Source of the DNA: Bacteroidales bacterium
GTDB lineage: Bacteria; Bacteroidota; Bacteroidia; Bacteroidales; UBA932
Direction of reading: 5' to 3'
Assembly: GCA_017617475.1 (NCBI GenBank)
Contig: JAFZWC010000002.1
Coordinates: forward strand, 1-49,638
Length of the DNA stretch: 49,638 bases
Shown here: positions 25,396 through 33,116 of the stretch, one piece after another
How the letters are laid out: every line of letters begins with the position of its first letter
How positions within the stretch are numbered: position 1 is the stretch's first letter
The notes under the pieces: generated by a model
Told to the model about the DNA's origin: nothing
What the model saw: the letters and a program-made list of their open reading frames with translations, nothing else
Database searches by the model: none
Program-made: the position numbers and the translations under genes

Positions 25396-26646
25396 ATGAA
25401 AGAATCCCAAATCCTCAAGTCCTACGAGATTGCCAAGGAGCGCTATGCCGCCATTGGCGTGGACACCGACAAAGCCATCGAAACCCTGGAGAAGACTCCC
25501 ATTTCCCTGCACTGCTGGCAGGCCGACGATGTAATGGGCTTTGAAAGCCAGGCCGGCCTCTCCGGCGGCATCCAGACCACCGGTAACTATCCCGGACGCG
25601 CCCGCAACATGGAGGAGCTCCAGAAGGACGTCCTCTTTGCCAAGAGCCTCATCGCCGGTAACCACCGCCTGAACCTGCACGAGATTTACGGCGACTTCGG
25701 CGGAAAGTATGTAGACCGCGACAAGGTGGGCGTGGAGCACTTCCAGAGCTGGATCCAGTGGGCCAAAGAGAACAACATGAAGCTGGACTTCAACTCCACT
25801 TCCTTCGGCCATCCCAAGAGCGGTGACCTTTCCCTGGCCAACCCCGATCCCGCCATCCGCGAATTCTGGATTGAGCACACCAAGCGCTGCCGCCGCATTG
25901 CCGATGCCATGGGCAAGGCCCAGAACGACCCCTGCATCATGAACATCTGGGTGCACGACGGTTCCAAGGACCAGACGGTGGAGCGCAAGCGTTACCGTGA
26001 GATTTTCGCCCAGAGCCTGGACGAGATTCTGAAGGAAGACCTTCCCGGCATGAAGACCTGCCTGGAGGCCAAGCTCTTCGGCATCGGCCTGGAAAGCTAT
26101 ACCGTTGGCTCTCACGACTTTGTGGCCGGCTACTGCGCCACCCGCAAGCTTATGTACACGCTGGATACCGGTCACTACGAGATGACGGAAAACGTGTCCG
26201 ACATGGTGGCCTCCCTGCTGCTCTTCGTGCCCGAGCTCATGCTGCACGTGTCCCGCCCCATCCGCTGGGACTCCGACCACGTGACCATCATGAACGACCA
26301 GACGCTGGATCTGTTCAAGGAGATTGTCCGTGCCGACGCCCTGAACCGTGCACACATCGGCCTGGATTACTTCGACGCCGCCATCAACCGCATCGGCGCA
26401 TATGTTATTGGTACCCGCGCCACGCAGAAGTGCGTCCTGAGCGCCCTCCTGGAACCCCTGGCCAAGCTTCGCGAATACGAAGACGCCGGCAAGGGCTTCC
26501 AGCGCCTCGCCCTTCTGGAAGAGGCCAAGACACTCCCGTTCGGCGCCGTGTTCGACTACTTCAACTACAAGAACAACGTGCCCGTGGGTGAGGCCTTCAT
26601 CCCGGAGATCGAGAAATACGAGAAAGAGATTACTTCCAAACGATAA
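25396..26646 (+). CDS. rhaA: L-rhamnose isomerase
   Basis: Interconverts L-rhamnose and L-rhamnulose in the cytoplasm and requires divalent metal. The 416 residues match the usual family length of about 420. Conserved segments include LHCWQADDVMGFE, NLHEIYGDFGGKYVDRD, LDFNSTSFGHPK, NIWVHDGSKDQTVERKRYREIF, YTVGSHDFVAGYC and the metal-binding region LDTGHYEMTENVSDM with HVSRPIRWDSDHV. It follows rhaB across a repeat-filled gap and is 3 bases from rhaT. Identification is secure. Confidence 0.96.
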   Translation: MKESQILKSYEIAKERYAAIGVDTDKAIETLEKTPISLHCWQADDVMGFESQAGLSGGIQTTGNYPGRARNMEELQKDVLFAKSLIAGNHRLNLHEIYGDFGGKYVDRDKVGVEHFQSWIQWAKENNMKLDFNSTSFGHPKSGDLSLANPDPAIREFWIEHTKRCRRIADAMGKAQNDPCIMNIWVHDGSKDQTVERKRYREIFAQSLDEILKEDLPGMKTCLEAKLFGIGLESYTVGSHDFVAGYCATRKLMYTLDTGHYEMTENVSDMVASLLLFVPELMLHVSRPIRWDSDHVTIMNDQTLDLFKEIVRADALNRAHIGLDYFDAAINRIGAYVIGTRATQKCVLSALLEPLAKLREYEDAGKGFQRLALLEEAKTLPFGAVFDYFNYKNNVPVGEAFIPEIEKYEKEITSKR

Positions 26647-26649
26647 GCC

Positions 26650-27684
26650 ATGAGCATCATCATCGGACTTCTGATCATAGCCATAGGAGCTTTCTGCCAA
26701 AGCTCCTGCTATGTTCCTATTAATAAGATCAAGGGTTGGGCCTGGGAATCGTACTGGATTGTGCAGGGCGTTTTTGCCTGGCTCATCCTGCCGTTCCTGG
26801 GGCTGCTGCTGGCGGTTCCGTCCGGCCATAGCGTGGGCGAACTGTTCGCACAGGCCAGCAACTTCAATATCTGGATGACCATCCTCTTCGGCGCCCTGTG
26901 GGGCGTGGGCGGCCTTACCTTCGGCCTTTCCATGCGCTACCTGGGCGTTGCCCTGGGCCAGAGCATTGCCCTGGGTACCTGCGCCGGACTGGGCACCATC
27001 ATGGGCCCCGTGCTGCTGAATATCTTCTTCCCTGAGCTGAATGCGCTGGAGTCCCTCACCTTCGCCGTTATCCTGGGCGTGGTGGTGTGCCTGCTGGGCA
27101 TTGCTGTCATCGGCATTGCCGGCGGCATGAAATCGGCCTCCCTCAGTGAGGAGGAAAAGAAGCAGGCCGTCAAGGACTTCAACTTCCCCAAGGGCCTGGT
27201 GATTGCCCTCCTGGCCGGCTTTATGAGCGGCTGCTTCAACGTGGGCCTCGAATTCGGCAAGACCATCCATTTTGCCGAAACGCCGGATATGTTCCAGACC
27301 CTGCCTGCCACCTTCCTGGTGACGCTGGGCGGCTTTGTGACCAATGCGGCATACTGCTTCTGGCAGAACCAGAAGAACAAGACCTGGGGCGACTACGCCA
27401 AGAAGGAAGTGTGGGGCAACAACCTGCTCTTCTGCCTGCTGGCCGGTGCCCTGTGGTACAGCCAGTTCTTCGGCCTGTCGCTGGGAAAGAGCTTCTTCGA
27501 GCCCGGCAGCAGCATGATGACGCTGGCCTTCTGCATCCTGATGGCGTTCAACGTCACGTTCTCCAACGTATGGGGCATTATTCTTAAGGAATGGAAGGGC
27601 TGCTCCAAGAAGACCATCGCCGTGCTGGTGTGCGGCCTGGTGATCCTGGTGTTCAGTACTTTCCTGCCGGAATTGATCAAGTAA
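26650..27684 (+). CDS. rhaT: L-rhamnose/proton symporter
   Basis: Inner-membrane carrier that imports L-rhamnose with protons. It has 344 residues with about ten hydrophobic segments, matching the RhaT family in length and pattern. Family-like stretches are GAFCQSSCYVPINKIKGWAWE near the N-terminus, GALWGVGGLTFGLSMRYLGVALGQSIALG, and AGFMSGCFNVGLEFGK. It starts 3 bases after rhaA with the junction TAAGCCATG. The same junction recurs at rhaT/E2 and E3/E1, indicating tight coupling. Confidence 0.95.
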   Translation: MSIIIGLLIIAIGAFCQSSCYVPINKIKGWAWESYWIVQGVFAWLILPFLGLLLAVPSGHSVGELFAQASNFNIWMTILFGALWGVGGLTFGLSMRYLGVALGQSIALGTCAGLGTIMGPVLLNIFFPELNALESLTFAVILGVVVCLLGIAVIGIAGGMKSASLSEEEKKQAVKDFNFPKGLVIALLAGFMSGCFNVGLEFGKTIHFAETPDMFQTLPATFLVTLGGFVTNAAYCFWQNQKNKTWGDYAKKEVWGNNLLFCLLAGALWYSQFFGLSLGKSFFEPGSSMMTLAFCILMAFNVTFSNVWGIILKEWKGCSKKTIAVLVCGLVILVFSTFLPELIK

Positions 27685-27687
27685 GCC

Positions 27688-29067
27688 ATGGCCACAGTAG
27701 TAATCATGCCCAAACAGGGCCAGTCCGTGGAGAGCTGCATAGTCTCCGAGTTTAAGGTAAAGGTGGGCGACACCGTCAAGGTGGGCGATGTCCTCTTCGG
27801 CTACGAGACCGACAAGGCCACGTTCGAGGAAGAGTCCAAGGTGGAAGGAACCGTCCTGGCCATTTTCTGGGCCGATGGGGACGAGATTCCCGTGCTTCAG
27901 AATGTGATGGTGATAGGCCAGCCCGGGGAGAGTTTCGAGGAGTTTAAACCTTCTGCTTCTTCCGCTGCAGGAGGTACACCCTCTGAAACCGTCGCTGCGC
28001 GACCCCTCCCTAAAGGGCCCCTCCCTCTTATGGAGCCGAGGGTGGCACAGGTTTCAGAAGGTGTACCTCCTTCCGCTTCGGAAATCGTCGAAGGCGCACC
28101 GGTATCTCCTCGTGCCAGAATGCTGGCTGCTCAGCAGTATGTTAACACCGCGCAGGTGGCGGGGAGCGGCCCTGGTGGCCGTATCATAGCCCGCGACGTG
28201 GAGGCTGCCGCCCTGGCGCAGGGACACCTGACGGGGCTGGCGAAGGCCCGCATGGCGGAAGGCGGCGTTGTGTCGCCCGGCGCCGGAAGCGGCCTGGCCG
28301 GAAGCGTGAAGGGCGCAGACCTTAAGGTCTGGAAGCCCAGCCATACGGAAGGCCTGCCCGGAGAGGGCACCGAATATGAGGTGGTGAAGATGTCCAACAT
28401 GCGCAAGCTCATTGCCAAGAGCATGTACAATTCGCTGCAGAACAGCGCCCAGCTCACCCACATGCTGGGAGCCGATGCCACGCGGGTGCAGGCTCTGCGC
28501 AAAAAGGCCAAGAAGGCCCTGGAAGAGGGCCGGGTAGATGTAAACATCACCATCAACGACTTCGTGTGCCTGGCGGTTATCAAGGCTCTGAAACAGTTCC
28601 CCAACCTCAATTCCCACTGTCTGGGAGACGCCATGCGCCTCTTCAAGCCCGTAAACCTGGGCCTGGCGGTTGATACCGAGCGCGGACTCATGGTGCCGGC
28701 GGTTCCGCATGCCGACGAGCTGGACATCATCGGCCTTTCCAAGGCCCTGAAGAAGGTGGCCGAGGACAGCAAGAAGGGCAGTGTGAATCCCGACCTGCTT
28801 TCCCCGGAAGCCGCTTCCTTCACGGTGTCCAACCTGGGCGGCTTTGGCGTGGAATGGTTCACTCCCATCATCAACGTGCCGCAGAGCGCCATCCTGGGAG
28901 TGGGCACCATCGTACCCAGACCCAAACTGGTGGAAGGGGAGTACAAGTTTGTGCCCTACATGGGCCTGAGCCTGACTTACGACCACCGGGCCATTGACGG
29001 CGGAGAGGCCACCCGCTTCCTGAAGAAACTGGCCGAAGAAATTGAAAGCTTGGATATAGAATTATAA
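27688..29067 (+). CDS. 2-oxo acid dehydrogenase complex E2 (dihydrolipoyl acyltransferase)
   Basis: Core acyltransferase of a pyruvate-, acetoin- or branched-chain-type dehydrogenase complex. It has 459 residues. An N-terminal lipoyl domain (1-75) has the attachment lysine in YETDKATFEE (Lys43). A linker follows, then the peripheral-subunit binding domain (near 134-170, SPRARMLAAQQYV and GPGGRIIARDVEAA). The catalytic domain ends in LTYDHRAIDGGEATRF, with the HxxxDG motif near 432. Residues of about 94-128 of the linker are encoded by a palindromic repeat element in frame (27969-28071). The gene starts 3 bases after rhaT. Substrate class cannot be decided from E2 alone. Confidence 0.92.
   Translation: MATVVIMPKQGQSVESCIVSEFKVKVGDTVKVGDVLFGYETDKATFEEESKVEGTVLAIFWADGDEIPVLQNVMVIGQPGESFEEFKPSASSAAGGTPSETVAARPLPKGPLPLMEPRVAQVSEGVPPSASEIVEGAPVSPRARMLAAQQYVNTAQVAGSGPGGRIIARDVEAAALAQGHLTGLAKARMAEGGVVSPGAGSGLAGSVKGADLKVWKPSHTEGLPGEGTEYEVVKMSNMRKLIAKSMYNSLQNSAQLTHMLGADATRVQALRKKAKKALEEGRVDVNITINDFVCLAVIKALKQFPNLNSHCLGDAMRLFKPVNLGLAVDTERGLMVPAVPHADELDIIGLSKALKKVAEDSKKGSVNPDLLSPEAASFTVSNLGGFGVEWFTPIINVPQSAILGVGTIVPRPKLVEGEYKFVPYMGLSLTYDHRAIDGGEATRFLKKLAEEIESLDIEL
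27969..28071. repeat. Foldback element copy 1, inside the E2 coding sequence
   Basis: Two 22-nt arms (27969-27990 and 28050-28071) are inverted copies with one mismatch and enclose a 59-nt core at 27991-28049. The core begins GTCGCTGCGCGACCCCTCCC and contains GGGCCCCTCCCTCTTATGGA and GAGGGTGG. The same core, with unrelated arms, occurs at 33020-33090. Core plus one arm is 81 nt, a multiple of three, so the reading frame is kept. Confidence 0.85.
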
Positions 29068-29115
29068 CAGATTCTTCACTTCGTTCAGAATGACAAGAAG
29101 AGTATAGAATGACAA
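29068..29115. repeat. REP-like element between E2 and E3 genes
   Basis: CAGATTCTTCACTTCGTTCA followed by GAATGACA (29068-29095) begins on the base after the E2 stop codon. A partial second copy (AGAATGACAA) lies at 29106-29115. It matches the elements after rhaB and the PHP gene with a few substitutions. Confidence 0.8.
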
Positions 29116-29119
29116 TATT

Positions 29120-30502
29120 ATGTACGATTTAGCAGTTTTAGGCGGAGGTCCCGGCGGCTATGTGGCTGCCGGACGTGCCGGTGCAGCCGGTCTGTCTGTA
29201 GTCCTTTTTGAAAAGAGGGAATTGGGTGGCGTATGCCTCAACGAGGGTTGCGTACCCACCAAGACGCTGCTGTACAGCGCCAAAGTGTATGATTATTCCA
29301 AACATGCCGACCAGTACGGCGTGAACGTAGAGGGCTCTTCCATCGACTTCGATGCCATCTTCAAGCGCAAGAAGAAGGTGGTGATGAAGCTGGTGGGAGG
29401 CGTAAAGGCCCAGATGAAGGGCGCCAAGGTAGAGGTGGTCAAAGGCGAGGCGGTGATCAAGGGCCGCGGGGCCGATGGCATCACCGTCGTGGCCGAAGGG
29501 CAGGAATACCAGGCCCGCAACCTTCTCATCTGCACGGGTTCCGAGGCGGCCGTTCCGCCCATCCCGGGCCTTCGCGAAGGTCTGGGCGGTGTGGTGGTCA
29601 CCAACCGCGAAATCCTTTCCCTCGAGCAGCAGCCGGAGCGCCTGGTGGTCATCGGCGGCGGCGTCATCGGCATGGAGTTCGCCAGTTTCTTCAATTCCAT
29701 CGGCACAAAGGTGACGGTGGTGGAGATGCTGCCCAAGATTCTGGGCCCGCTGGACGACGAAATATCGGCCATGCTCCAGGCCCAGTACGAGAAGAAGGGC
29801 GTGGAGTTCCACCTCAGCTGCAAAGTGGTGGCCGTCGAGGGCAATGACGTAGTGTACGAAGACCCTCAGGGTAATACCTGCCGCGCCACGGGTGACAAGA
29901 TTTTGGTTTCCGTGGGCCGAAGGGCGAATTTCGCGGGCATCGGCCTGGAGAACATAGGCGTAGAGCTGGCGCTGAATCCGGCCGGCCGTCCCTACGGTAT
30001 CAAGGTCAATGAAAAGATGCAGACCAATGTGCCGGGCGTATATGCCGCCGGCGACGTGACGGGCTTCTCCATGCTGGCACACACCGCTTCCCGCGAAGGC
30101 GAGGTGGCCGTGAACAACATCCTGGGCAAGGCCGATCACATGCGCTACAACGCTATCCCGGGCGTGGTTTACACCAATCCGGAAGTGGCCGGCGTGGGCG
30201 TCACAGAGGCCGAAGCCGCCAAGAAGGGCCTGGACTACACCGTGCTCAAGCTGCCCATGGCCTACAGCGGCCGCTTTGTGGCCGAGAACGAGCGCGGCGA
30301 AGGCCTGTGCAAGGTAATTGTGGGCAAGCAGTACCACGAGGTCCTGGGTGTCCACATGCTGGGCAACCCCTGCTCGGAGATGATTCACAGCGCCTGTGTG
30401 GCCATCGAGCAGGAAATGACCGTGGAACAGCTCAAGGAAGTGGTGTTCCCGCACCCCACTGTATCTGAAATTCTGAAAGAAACCGTATTTACCCTGAAAT
30501 AA
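29120..30502 (+). CDS. lpdA: Dihydrolipoyl dehydrogenase (E3)
   Basis: FAD enzyme that reoxidises the dihydrolipoyl group of E2 with NAD+. It has 460 residues. The FAD-binding motif is LGGGPGGYVAAGRAG (8-22). The redox disulfide is GGVCLNEGCVPTKTLL (CxxxxC, near 34-49). The NAD-binding fold is VVIGGGVIGMEFASF. PGVYAAGDVTG and the C-terminal active-site HPTVSEILKE (HxxxxE) complete the pattern. No extra lipoyl domain is present. It sits between E2 and E1 genes, 3 bases before the latter, and so serves this complex. Confidence 0.94.
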   Translation: MYDLAVLGGGPGGYVAAGRAGAAGLSVVLFEKRELGGVCLNEGCVPTKTLLYSAKVYDYSKHADQYGVNVEGSSIDFDAIFKRKKKVVMKLVGGVKAQMKGAKVEVVKGEAVIKGRGADGITVVAEGQEYQARNLLICTGSEAAVPPIPGLREGLGGVVVTNREILSLEQQPERLVVIGGGVIGMEFASFFNSIGTKVTVVEMLPKILGPLDDEISAMLQAQYEKKGVEFHLSCKVVAVEGNDVVYEDPQGNTCRATGDKILVSVGRRANFAGIGLENIGVELALNPAGRPYGIKVNEKMQTNVPGVYAAGDVTGFSMLAHTASREGEVAVNNILGKADHMRYNAIPGVVYTNPEVAGVGVTEAEAAKKGLDYTVLKLPMAYSGRFVAENERGEGLCKVIVGKQYHEVLGVHMLGNPCSEMIHSACVAIEQEMTVEQLKEVVFPHPTVSEILKETVFTLK

Positions 30503-30505
30503 GCC

Positions 30506-32986
30506 ATGCCCAAGTCATTATACATCGATCCCAATGAGGTGCTCCGCCCCAAGGAGCATGAAATTCAGTTCCCCAAGATTCCCGTGATGGAGTACAGCAA
30601 GTCCGTAAAGGACGAACTGGCGGCGGGCAACTTTACTAAGGACGACCTCAAGCACATCTATCGCGACATGTTCGTGATCCGTGAGTTCGAGACCATGCTC
30701 AACCTGGTCAAGACCACGGGCGGTTACAACGGTGTGGCATACAACAACCCCGGTCCGGCGCACCTGAGTGCCGGTCAGGAGGCTGCTGCCGTGGGTATGG
30801 CCTATACCCTGAATACCGACGACTTCATTTTCGGCAGCCACCGTTCCCACGGCGAGATTCTGGCCAAGGGTCTGCGTTCCATAGAGATTCTGCCTGAGGC
30901 CGAGCTCAAGAAAGTGATGGACGAATTCTGGGGCGGCGCCACGGTGGCCGTGGCCGGAAAGGGCTTCCAGGGCACTACCAAGGAACTGGGTATCCGATTC
31001 CTGCTCTACGGTGCCATGGCCGAGATTTTTGCCCGCACCACGGGCTTCAACAAGGGCCTCGGCGGCTCCATGCATACCTTCTTCACTCCCTTCGGCATTT
31101 ATCCGAACAACGCCATCGTAGGCGGTTCCGGTGCCATTGCCGTGGGTGCGGCCCTTTATAAGAAGGTGAACCGCAAGAAGGGTATTGTGGTGGCCAACCT
31201 GGGTGACGGCGCCATGGCCCGCGGCCCGGTGCTGGAAGGCATGACCTTCGCCAGCATGGACCAGTTCAAGACCCTCTGGGAGGGCGACATGAAGGGTGGC
31301 CTGCCGGTGCTCATCAACGTGATGGACAACCAGTACGCCATGGGCGGCCAGACCCGCGGTGAAACCATGGGATACACCTTCCCGGCCCGCCTGGGTGCCG
31401 GTTTTAACCCGGAAGCCTGGCACGCCGAGCGCGTGGACGGTTACAATCCGCTGGCCGTGATCGATGCTTTCCGCCGCAAGAAGGCCCTGCTGGAAAAGAA
31501 GGAAGGCCCCTGCCTGCTGGATGTGGTCACGTACCGCTACAGCGGCCATTCCCCGTCCGACCAGTCCAGCTACCGCACCAAGGAGGAGATGGAAGCCTGG
31601 CAGGCCGAGGACTGCATCCTGGCCTATGGCCGCAAGCTCATCGAGGCCGGCGTAGCCACTCAGGCCGATCTGGACGCCATCCAGACCTATGTGAAGGATG
31701 TCATCTTCGAGATGTACAAGCTGGCCATTGACGAGACCGTGAGCCCCCGCATGGACCTGGTAAAGGACAACGAGCTTTTGGGCGACATGATGTTCTCCAA
31801 CGGCAGCGTGGACTCCCTGGGAGACGCCAAGCCTGAGGTTAATCATCCGCTGGAAGAGAATCCCCGCGTGAAGCAGATTGCCGGCAAGTGCCGTTTCTAT
31901 AAGGACGCCGAAGGCAACGCCGTATCCAAGATGAAGATGTACAACATCAAGGACGGCCTCTTTGAAGCCATTGTGGACCGTTTCTACAAGGATTCTTCCC
32001 TGGTGGCCTATGGCGAAGAGAACCGCGAGTGGGGCGGCGCATTTGCCGTTTATCGCGGCCTTACCGAGGCCCTGCCTTATCACAGGCTCTTCAACAGCCC
32101 CATTGCCGAAGCGGCCATCATCGGCACGGCCATCGGCTATGCCATGTGCGGCGGCCGCGTAATCCCGGAAATCATGTACTGCGACTTCCTGGGCTGCTGC
32201 GGCGACGAAATCTTCAACCAGCTGCCCAAGTGGCAGGCCATGAGCGGCAACATCCTCAAGATGCCGGTGGTGGTGCGCGTTTCCGTGGGTTCCAAGTACG
32301 GTGCCCAGCACAGCCAGGACTGGACGTCCCTGTGCACGCACATCCCGGGCTTGAAGGTGGTGTTCCCCGTGACGCCGTACGACGCCAAGGGCCTCATGAA
32401 CAGCGCCTTGCAAGGCACTGACCCTGTGATCTTCTTCGAGAGCCAGCGCATCTACGACAAGGGCGAGGAGTTCCACGAGGGCGGCGTGCCGGAAGGCTAC
32501 TACGAGATTCCGCTGGGCGAGCCCGACGTGAAGCGTGCCGGTAAGGACGTTACGTTCCTTACCATCGGCGCTACGCTGTACCGCGCTTTGCAGGCGGCCG
32601 ATGAACTCAAGGAGAAGTTCGGCCTGGAGGCCGAGGTGATTGACGCCCGCACGCTGGTGCCGTTCAATTACGAGAAGGTGGTGGCCTCCGTCAAGAAGAC
32701 GGGCCGCATCATCATAGCCGGCGACGCATCGGCCCGCGGCAGTTATCTCAACGACCTGGCCGCCAACATTACGGACCTTTGCTTCGATTATCTGGACGCC
32801 GCCCCCGTGGTGCTGGGTTCCCGCAACTGGATTACCCCGTCCCACGAGCTGGAGGCCGCATTCTTCCCGCAGCCCAGCTGGTTCCTGGATGCCATCCATG
32901 AAAAGATGTTCCCCCTCCCGGGCTACATCCCCGTGAGCAACCAGACCTGTGCCCAGCAGATGCTAAGATCAAAGAAGGGAGTTTAA
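30506..32986 (+). CDS. Fused 2-oxo acid dehydrogenase E1 (alpha and beta in one chain)
   Basis: Thiamine-diphosphate decarboxylase component of the complex. It has 826 residues with an alpha-type half followed by a beta-type half. The alpha half has IYRDMFVIREFETMLN, GPAHLSAGQEAAAVG, FGSHRSHGEILAKG and GLGGSMHTF. Its ThDP site GDGAMARGPVLEGM begins near residue 233 and ends at VMDNQYAMGGQTRGET. The spacing within this motif is longer than usual because of an insert (DQFKTLWEGDMKGG). The beta half has VAYGEENREWGG, FNSPIAEAAIIGTAIGYAM, KYGAQHSQDW and AEVIDARTLVPF. Separate alpha and beta chains are common in acetoin and branched-chain complexes, so this fusion is notable. The substrate is unknown. 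Confidence 0.9.
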   Translation: MPKSLYIDPNEVLRPKEHEIQFPKIPVMEYSKSVKDELAAGNFTKDDLKHIYRDMFVIREFETMLNLVKTTGGYNGVAYNNPGPAHLSAGQEAAAVGMAYTLNTDDFIFGSHRSHGEILAKGLRSIEILPEAELKKVMDEFWGGATVAVAGKGFQGTTKELGIRFLLYGAMAEIFARTTGFNKGLGGSMHTFFTPFGIYPNNAIVGGSGAIAVGAALYKKVNRKKGIVVANLGDGAMARGPVLEGMTFASMDQFKTLWEGDMKGGLPVLINVMDNQYAMGGQTRGETMGYTFPARLGAGFNPEAWHAERVDGYNPLAVIDAFRRKKALLEKKEGPCLLDVVTYRYSGHSPSDQSSYRTKEEMEAWQAEDCILAYGRKLIEAGVATQADLDAIQTYVKDVIFEMYKLAIDETVSPRMDLVKDNELLGDMMFSNGSVDSLGDAKPEVNHPLEENPRVKQIAGKCRFYKDAEGNAVSKMKMYNIKDGLFEAIVDRFYKDSSLVAYGEENREWGGAFAVYRGLTEALPYHRLFNSPIAEAAIIGTAIGYAMCGGRVIPEIMYCDFLGCCGDEIFNQLPKWQAMSGNILKMPVVVRVSVGSKYGAQHSQDWTSLCTHIPGLKVVFPVTPYDAKGLMNSALQGTDPVIFFESQRIYDKGEEFHEGGVPEGYYEIPLGEPDVKRAGKDVTFLTIGATLYRALQAADELKEKFGLEAEVIDARTLVPFNYEKVVASVKKTGRIIIAGDASARGSYLNDLAANITDLCFDYLDAAPVVLGSRNWITPSHELEAAFFPQPSWFLDAIHEKMFPLPGYIPVSNQTCAQQMLRSKKGV

Positions 32987-32994
32987 TGTCAGAG

Positions 32995-33115
32995 AATCAA
33001 AGATATATACTCAAAAATCGTCGCTTCGCGACCCCTCCCACCGGCAAAGCCGGCGGGCCCCTCCCTCTTACGGAACCGAGGGTGGTTACGGATTTTTGAG
33101 TATATATCTTTGATT
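32995..33115. repeat. Foldback element copy 2, between E1 and PHP genes
   Basis: Two perfect 25-nt inverted arms (32995-33019 and 33091-33115) enclose a 71-nt core at 33020-33090. The core begins GTCGCTTCGCGACCCCTCCC and contains GGGCCCCTCCCTCTTACGGA and GAGGGTGG, as in copy 1. It has an extra internal hairpin CCGGCAAAGCCGG. The arms are A/T-rich and unrelated to those of copy 1. The right arm carries a -7-like TATCTTTG at 33105-33112, just before the next start codon. Confidence 0.9.
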
Positions 33116-33116
33116 A

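Noticed and set aside
25288..27270. Minus-strand frame of 660 codons across rhaA and part of rhaT
   Set aside because: It is antisense to two certain genes, rich in His, Gly and Val as expected for a shadow frame, and has no family likeness.
27991..33090. The two GC-rich cores considered as a conventional insertion sequence
   Set aside because: They are under 75 nt, encode no transposase, and have inverted rather than direct flanking copies.
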